Assembly: GCF_036370855.1 (NCBI RefSeq)
Contig: NW_026991398.1
Coordinates: 2,604,001 to 2,668,000 of the forward strand
Length of the DNA: 64,000 nt
Direction: 5' to 3'
Origin: Dromaius novaehollandiae
Taxonomy: Eukaryota; Chordata; Aves; Casuariiformes; Dromaiidae
The notes beneath the pieces were generated by a model, which searched no databases, was not told the origin of the DNA, and saw only the letters and a program-made list of their open reading frames with translations. Of the stretch, positions 56,961 through 64,000 are shown piece after piece (within the stretch, counting starts at the first letter, position 1; every line of letters begins with the position of its first letter). The position numbers were made by a program, and so were the translations under genes.

Positions 56961-57274
56961 TGTGTCAAGGGCTGTGAAGATTCCTCCCACAAGCAGCTCT
57001 CCTCTCTCCTCCCACTCCACACTGCCTTCCACTTCTCTCTGCCTTCTCTCAGCTCATGTCAGCAGCAGCAGGCAGTGCCCGCAGCCCTGCAGCTCTTTGC
57101 AGAGGAGCTGCTCCTGCACACAGCTGTGTCTGGCCAGTGCTGCCAGGTTGCCATGAGCTCCCTCCACCCCAGGAGCCTGGTCCCACTCAGGAGCAGAGGC
57201 CCAGCTGAAGACACAAATTTCTCTGTCCCTCGTGCTCCCTCCTCCTGGGAAATGTTCACTGCAATAAACTAAAA
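56961..57274 (-). promoter_or_regulatory. Candidate non-coding first exon and promoter of OR-V
   Basis: Very close to the OR-III block: TTTAGTTTATTGCAGTGAAC start, EBF-like TTTCCCAGGAGGAGGGA (57237-57253 on the minus strand), and the end ACA|GTAAGT. Putative intron length 2.21 kb. Confidence 0.55.
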
Positions 57275-58735
57275 TAATCACCGATGGTCCCTTTCTAAAC
57301 ACTGAAGGAAGACTGATTCCAGCATTGCAATTTGTCTCATCAGAGGATGGTTATTTGCAAGAGGTGGAAACATCCCATTCTGGAAGCCCCTCTTCCCATC
57401 TCGTAACTAGGCAGGACACCTAGGTAGGGACAAGAACAGAGTTCATTTTCTCATTGTTCAGGTATTAATTCCGATGAGTCAGTTTGGGCTTCTCAGGCTG
57501 CTTTAAAAGGCCATGGGCTGGCATAGGATTCAGCAAACTCCCATGACCTCCACAAACACACAGGAGGTGGGATTCCCTTTGTCCAGGCACAAGTGAGCAC
57601 AAAATGGATGTCTGCATGCGAGATCTTGGTCTATGCTCCCATTATAATCCCTGGAGATGGAGGGTGGGAGTCAGGTGCTCGCACGCAAACACCTGGTGAC
57701 ATGTGAAGAGACAGAGGTGGTCCAAGGCATGTGCCAGTGTCTGCTTGCTCTGACGGAGCAAGTGTCAGACCTACATCCTTCCAGAGCATGATTGGGGGCC
57801 AAGTGGGGAATTGCCTTGGCCACCTGAAATCATACTGGATGCACACTGCTATCAAGCTCCACTCACTAGGAAGCTGAGACACAGACAGGTCCCAACATTG
57901 CAAACACCTGATGTCATCCAGTGCAGGCACTTGATTCAGTGACAGAGAAATAGGCCTGCAGGGCCATGTCGGATGCCTGGGGTGTCCAGCACAACCACAG
58001 GTCCCTAGCAGATACAGCATGGGACCTACAGGAAAACCATGCCCCTTTGGAGTGGTTGCTGGGCAAGCGCCCCAGGGCATCTCAGGTTTCCTATCAGTGC
58101 CCAAACAACTGGATCCCACCACTGCCTTTAGGCCAAGTCCATCCCATCTACATTCAAGCATGCTTCATAAATGGGAGAGGCACATCACACCAAGGTCTCT
58201 GCTCTAGTCTCCGCCCCTTAAAACCTTCTAGCTTTCCTCCCCATGAACCTCTTCACACCCCCAGATGATATGACCAGGGACTGGGCTAATGATGACCTCA
58301 GGGTGCCAAATTACAGGCTGCCCTGGCCTAGGGACTTCTTCAGTGGCTCCTTTTCCTTCCTGCAGATCAGTTCACCTCTGTCACAGGCCTCATGGTGCTG
58401 TGAATCAGCTCAGGCAGCAAACCCCTCTCCTGCCATTTCAGTACAGCCCAGCTCTGTTTCTCCCTGGCCTTGGGCACTGCAGGGTTTGCTCTCTTAGTGG
58501 GAACCTCCTTTCACCATTACATTGCCACCTGCTATCCGTGCCAGCATGTCTCTGCTCTGAAGTGGGGCCATTGCACACATGGTGTCTTTGGCTCATGGTA
58601 ACAGGTTTCACCATGACCAATCTGTTCTCTGTGCCCCAGCCAAGGCTCTGCAACTCAAATAAACACAAGTGCATGCAGCCAGGAGCACAGAGGAGCAAAT
58701 GGAGATGCACAAGCTGTCACAGGACTGAAACATGG
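57275..58735 (-). repeat. OR amplicon upstream flank, copy V
   Basis: Mirror of 37899-39230 and same orientation as 2873-4280. The junction with CR1 near 58690-58740 is the same as in copy I. Non-coding. Confidence 0.85.
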
Positions 58736-60365
58736 TTGGAATGACTGAGATGAGGTGGGACCACTCACATGACTGGAGGGCTGTGATGGCAGGGTACAAG
58801 TTCTGCAGGCAAGACAGTTGGGGAAGATGAGCAGGGGGGATGCCCTTTTTGTGAAGGGACAGCTCAGATGTATGGAGCTCTTGCATGGGATGGACAAAGG
58901 TTTGGGTGAGAGCTTGTGCATGAACATCACCGTAAAGGTGATGTTGTGATGGTGAGGTGAGGGTGAGGAGGTGGATGCAGTCTCCCTTAAGCAACCTGAG
59001 GAACTCAGTGGGTCACAGGGCCTGGTTCTTACGGGATGGGGGGGTGGGGGGTGGGTTAATCTCCCTGACATTCATTGGAAGGGCACACAGCATGGTGCAA
59101 GCAGTCCAGGAGATTTCTGGAGGGTGTCAGGGACACCTTCTAAGCACAGCTCCCTGATGGGCCAAGAAGGGTGATGCTCACCTGGATCTGGTACTCACAC
59201 AACAAGGAAGCACTGATCAGGGATGTGATAATCTGTGGAAACCTTGGCTGCAGTGACTATGGAATAGTGGAGTCCCAGATCGCAAGGACAATGAGGAATA
59301 CAATAAGGCTTTATGATAAGATGGGTGGACAACTGGGTGGTTAAAAAGCTGGTTGGATGATCAATGTCGGGGTTTTTTTTGAATGGGTCATGCTTGACCA
59401 GGAAGCTAGGTAAAGGTGGAGTATGCAGGGGTCCATACTATCACCTCTCCTGTCTAACAGGTTCATCAGTGACCTGGAGGATGCAACTCTCATCACGCAT
59501 GTAGGTGACACCTACTCAGGAGGAACAGTCATGTGTTTGAGGGCTGCCATTCAGAAGGCCCTCAGCAGGAGGGAGGAAGAGGCTGTCAGGAACTTTGTGA
59601 ACTTCAACAAGGACAAATGCAGGTCCTACACCTGGGGTAGACCAACACCCTGCAGTGATATGGGCTGGGGAGTGCCCAGCTGGGCAGCAGCTCTTTGGAA
59701 AAGGACCTAGGAGACTTTGTGGGCAGCGAGCTGAACATCAGCCAGCAGCGTGACCTAGCAGCAGTGGAGGCCACATTGTCCTGGGCTGCATGAACAGGAG
59801 CAGAGCCAGGAGATGGAGGGAAGTGATTATCCCCCTCTACTCAACACTCATTAGAGCCCATCTAGATACTGCATCCAGCTGGGCTCCCTGCAGAAGAACA
59901 CTGTTGATCCCATGGAGTGAGTCCAGTGGCAGGCCCCCAAGGTGGTTGGGGGCTGGAGCACTTGCCCTGTGGGGAGAAGCTGAGGGAATGGGTTTGTTCA
60001 GCACAGAGAACGGAAGATTTCTGGGGGGGGAACTCACAGCAGCTTCCCAATGCAAGGTTGCCACCAATAAATAATGAGGCTGTTACAGCAATTCACAGCA
60101 GGAGAATGAGAGGCAATGGTTATAAGCTGACACAAGTGCAGTTAAAATTGTATATAAGGGAGAAAAAGCAATGAGGATCCTGAAGCATTTGAAGAAGGGT
60201 CCAGAGAGGTTATGGACTCTCTCTTCTTGGAGGCTTTCAGGACACAGCTGGACAAAGCACTGAGGCTGTGAATTCAGGGTTGATCCCCATGTGAGCGGGA
60301 GGTTGGACCAGAGTGCTCCCAAGGTCCCTTCTGACCTGAATGGTCCTTGATCCTGTCATCTCTGG
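58736..60365 (+). mobile_element. CR1 LINE (first of two in copy V)
   Basis: Matches copy I (4280-6925), but about 1.1 kb between the pre-RT region (about 59280) and the RT palm (about 59290 onward) is deleted. The 3' tail ends near 60360. The active-site box reads HVGD (59499-59510), with the first aspartate lost. Confidence 0.8.
59423..59710 (+). pseudogene. CR1 reverse transcriptase, palm fragment
   Basis: A 95-codon piece: QGSILSPLLSN for the QGSVLGPVLFN motif, then FISDLEDATLI, the broken active site (HVGDT), and NFNKDKCR. Non-functional. Confidence 0.85.
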
Positions 60366-60489
60366 CAATAGCTACTGCAATTCTTGCAGGCAGGAATTCC
60401 TTTTCTATATGTGGATTAGCACTTGACATGGCCTCCCCAGAGCCCGATTGCCTTCTATGATTAAATAGGTCTGTTGGTGGTTGGAGAGC

Positions 60490-61640
60490 AGAAAGTGTCT
60501 TTCAACTTGATTTTAGCAAGGTGTTGGACACTGTCTCCCACAATATTCTTGTGGAATACAATTTAGAACTTTACCGTCTAGATGGGTGGACAACCAGATG
60601 GCTAAAGAACTTGTTGGGTGGTCAGGCTCCGAGGGCAGTGGTGAGTGCACAATACTCTTCTTGGAGGCCAGGGAGAAGTGGAGCACCATGGGATCTCTCC
60701 AGGAACTTGTCCTGTTCAACAACTTTATTAGTGACATGGAAGAGGCAACACTCATCATGCTTGCTGAGGACCCAAAACTGGAGGCGGGGGGCAGGTGTTA
60801 TGCTTGAGGGCTGCCACTCAGAGGGACATGGACAGGCAGGAGGAATGGGCTGTCAGCAACCTCACAAAATTCAACAAGGACAAATGCCAGGTCCTGCACC
60901 TGGGATTAACCAACACCCCACAGTGTTACAGGCTGGGGCCTGAGTGCCTGGGGAGCAGCTCTGTGGAAAAGGACCTGAGGGTCCTGGGCGACAGAGGCAA
61001 AACAGGAGCCAGCAGCATTGCCTGGCAGCAAAGAAGGCCAGAAGCATCGTGGGCTGTCTGAGCAGGGGCACAGGCAGGAGGCTGAGGGAAATGATGATCG
61101 TCTCCTAGTCAGTATTCCTTAGACCACGTAGAGAATACTGTATCCAGTTTTGGGTTCCCAGGGAACGAAAGAGGCTGATAACTAGGAGCAAATCTGGCCG
61201 AGGCCCTCACAATAGTCAGGGAGCTGGAGCACCTGCTCTGTGAGGAAATGGGGCTTGTTCAACTTGCAGAAGAGATGGCTTTGGAGGGATCTCACAGCAG
61301 CCTTCCAACAGCTGCAAGGAGGTCATCAAGAAGATGGAGACAGGGTCTTCACCAGGGTGCACAGTGGGAGGACAAGAGGCAATGGGCAGAAGTTGAAAGA
61401 AGGGACATTCATGCAGGAGATAAGGAAAAGCTTTTCCACTATGCAGATGGTCAAGCATTGGAAGCGGTTGCTCAGAGAGGCTGTGCAGTCTCCTGCCTTG
61501 GAGGTTTCCAAGACCAGACTGGATGAAGCCCGGAGCAACCTGGTCTGACCCCAGAGCTGACCTTGCTGTGAGCAAGGAGATTGGACTAGGGACCTCCTGA
61601 GGTCCCTTCCACCCGGAAGGAGTCCATGATTCTTCCCACT
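60490..61640 (+). mobile_element. CR1 LINE (second of two in copy V)
   Basis: Mirror of 18825-19935 in copy II. It starts within the RT palm (CAAGGTGTTGGACACTGTCT) and runs to the 3' end near 61640 (CCACCCGGAAGGAGTCC... then the CR1-like tail GATTCTT). The active-site box is LAED (60760-60771), where copies II and III have LVDD. Confidence 0.85.
60795..61061 (+). pseudogene. CR1 reverse transcriptase, C-terminal fragment
   Basis: An 88-codon piece with LTKFNKDKCQVLHLG and GPECLGSSSVEKDLRVLG. It overlaps, in another frame, the piece carrying LAED (60586-60807), so one frameshift separates them. Confidence 0.85.
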
Positions 61641-64000
61641 CTTAATCTTCTTTCGCTGATGTCAGGGAAAGGATGCAGGTTCCCTGTGACAGTGGAAGTA
61701 GGTCAGCTTTCTTGTCCTCCCCCAGGCAGAATTATTCAGATGCAGGGCTTCTTGGCAGGAATCCCCCAAAGAGTCTTGATCCATCCTTTGTTTCACTTTT
61801 AATTTCCTTTTTTTCCTATTTTCTCCCCTTCTAAATTTGTATCTTTAACCATTCTGATTGTTCCCGTACAGCCCACCCCACCCCTGCTTACCCTTAACTC
61901 ATTGGTGCTGTTTTGGCTTAGTTTGGGGTTTGGGTTTTTTTGCTTTTTTTTTTCATTTTGACACAGATGAACTTTAGTCCAGAAGACTCTTGAGAAACTG
62001 AGGTGATTTGGACAACAGATACCTCATGAAGATTTACAAGAGAAGTGTCAAGTCCTGCACCTAGGCAGGAATAAACCTGTCCATGAGCAGAGGTTGAGGG
62101 ACCTGCTGAAGTGGAGGCAAAGGGCAGTAGAGTAGGAGCCTGTGACTGCTTCGAGGGTGGTTTCAGAGATGATAGAGCTTTTCTTGGTAGTGGGAAACAG
62201 CATGAGAAGGGGAAATAGTCACAATCAGCAGCTTTTGAGCTTTAGATGTGACATTAGGAAAAGAAAATGTCACTCGTAGGGCAGTGCTGTGGTGCTACAG
62301 GTCACCCAGAGGGAGTCCGAGTTCAGCCCCTGGCTTTGTGTTTCAAGGAAAAGCAAGTGAGGACAGGAAGACTACAGATTAGGACAGGTCAGGATATCCC
62401 GGGCTGACAGCAAGGTGGGGAAGCAGCTTGAGTGTCTACAGTACACAGGGAAACAGGCACAGGTGTGGGAAAGCATAGGACAGCCTGTGGTGGAGATGGC
62501 GGAGGGCACTGCCAAGGCTGAAACCTCCCAACACAGCCAGGTCTTTGTCCTCTTGGCTATGGCTGGTGTCTCTGCCACCAAGGCCCATGAGAAGACACCA
62601 TTCCTTAAAGCACTGTGGCCTTGCTGCCTCCTTGTCCCCCGGGAGCCCAGGAGGTGCCGTATCATGGTCTAGCATTTGGCATTGCACACCCCCACCCACA
62701 CACTGCCCCCAGGAAGAGCCCTGAGCAATGCATGATGGAAAGGATCACCCTGCCCAGGGGCTGGCTGTCAGTGCCTGGCTGCTCTGCTTGATAACACACA
62801 TCCAGGTTGACTTGGCATCACAGCCACCTGCACATTCCGTTTGCCTGCCTGCAATCAGGGCCTCCAACTTTCGGCTCTAATCAGCCCCTGGGGAGACTTT
62901 GTTGGTAATGGCCCTCAGGGGGACCTGTTAACGCTCCAAGAAACTTGGGATTTGCTTCTGACTTTAACTTCCTGAGAGGTTTCTTCACTCTCTTCTCAGC
63001 ATCTGTGGTTCATGGGCTCAGCACCAAAAACCCCATGGGGCTCATTAAAATGCCAAAACCCCTAAGAAGCCATGCCTCTCTCCATAATTTTCTTCAGTTC
63101 TTCAAGTCTTGTGTGGCTAACTAGAAAGTTTCCAGGAGTGTACTGAGGTTAGGCAGATTTCAATGAGCACCTGAAAACAAAATATGTCTGCTTCTGAAGT
63201 TTTTCTTTATTCTTCAGTTTTCACAATAAGTGATACCCACATTCTCTAATTCATACTGACCCACTGGGTCTCCGAATGAAGTCTGGGCATGTAGGAAAAG
63301 CAGTATTTTTGATAGGAGGCATGTATGGACAACCTTCCTCCCCTGCTCCCCAGCCCTGCCAATTCCGTCATCAGCCACGGGGGATGTAGAGCACTCTGGT
63401 TAAAATCTAACCTTTTTCCTCTCAAATCTGTAGCTGAAGGTTACAGCTCACGTGCACCAATTCCCACCTGCTTTCCTTAGAGAACTAGCTGCAAAGAGAC
63501 ACAGAAAGATTTATCTTAATGGCGATCAAACAAAAATGAAGTTTGAAACAGTTTAATAAAAGAGAAAAGACACTCCTCAACTGTATGTCAAGTCCAAACT
63601 GCCTCTGGTGAGCTCCACTTCCCACAAAACATAACCTTCCTTGAAATGTTTTCAACAGATAGATAGGGAAGGACAGACAAGAAGCAGAACAAAGGAGCTG
63701 GCTAAAGAGACAATGAGACTGCTGAAAGATGAGGCAAGCTTCAGGCTCCCAGAAGCTCAGAGCAGCAACTGGAGAGCTGAGAGGTGCCTTCAGAAATGAC
63801 CAGTTTCATCAGGACATGTGGAAAGATATGAGAGATCACTGAGATTACATCCACAGCCTAATAGACAGAGCAGTGGAAACACAAGGTCAAGGGCAGATCA
63901 ATATTTCTTCTCCCCAGATTAATACCTTTCCTGAAGATTTCCACTATTTCATCACAGGAAAACATTGACATTAACATTAGCCAATCATTTGAGCTGATGA
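61641..64000 (-). repeat. OR amplicon distal flank, copy V (runs off the window)
   Basis: Reverse complement of about 16680-18820 and of 34745-36535. It keeps the 62.26 kb junction of copy II and the TCCTCCC-type block of copy III. The window ends inside it. No gene recognised. Confidence 0.88.

Noticed and set aside
1-64000. CRISPR arrays, operons, tRNA or rRNA genes
   Set aside because: The direct repeats present are explained by minisatellite, microsatellites and segmental duplication, and the genome is vertebrate. No RNA gene fold or sequence was recognised.

Overview
The window looks like bird nuclear DNA from an olfactory-receptor (OR) cluster. The evidence is four full-length intronless OR reading frames plus two OR pieces, all close relatives of the bird-expanded family 14 (gamma-c) receptors. 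They lie among many decayed CR1 LINE copies and one clean solo LTR, with the GC-rich low-complexity spacers typical of avian clusters. A crocodilian or turtle would also carry CR1, so 'bird' is a strong inference rather than proof. I name no species and see no RNA gene, CRISPR array or bacterial feature.

Layout. 1-7.1 kb: the 5' end of OR-I (minus strand, running off the left edge), its upstream intron and candidate first exon, shared upstream flank, then a nearly complete CR1. 7.1-15.5 kb: the only stretch with no copy elsewhere in the window. It holds a CpG-rich promoter-like block (about 10.1-11.3 kb), a 64-bp minisatellite (11.35-11.97 kb) and related units in inverted orientation (14.58-14.95 kb). 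15.5-26.1 kb: amplicon copy II on the plus strand (distal flank, CR1, upstream flank, first exon, intron, OR-II). 26.1-32.1 kb: a tandem duplication of the 3' half of OR-II with its downstream flank, giving a 5'-truncated OR pseudogene; the second copy carries a solo LTR with a 5-bp target duplication. 32.1-33.6 kb: a related, damaged LTR. 33.6-43.9 kb: copy III with OR-III. 43.9-47.7 kb: GC-rich spacer and the 3' flank of OR-IV. 47.7-52.4 kb: OR-IV on the minus strand with its upstream region. 53.2-64 kb: copy V with OR-V on the minus strand, the mirror image of copy III.

How it fits together. Each OR coding exon is preceded by a splice acceptor 23-31 bp before the ATG. At 2.2-2.4 kb upstream, each has a conserved block ending in a GTAAGT/GTAAGC donor, which I read as a non-coding first exon with its promoter. 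ORs II, III, IV and V therefore look like potentially functional units; OR-I cannot be judged beyond its first 53 codons. The array grew by duplication of a 9-10 kb amplicon in both orientations, with later deletions, LTR insertion and probable gene conversion. The most unusual non-gene signal is the minisatellite, whose units keep a TGAGGTCA element 14-16 bp from a CTGATTGG-like (inverted CCAAT) element.
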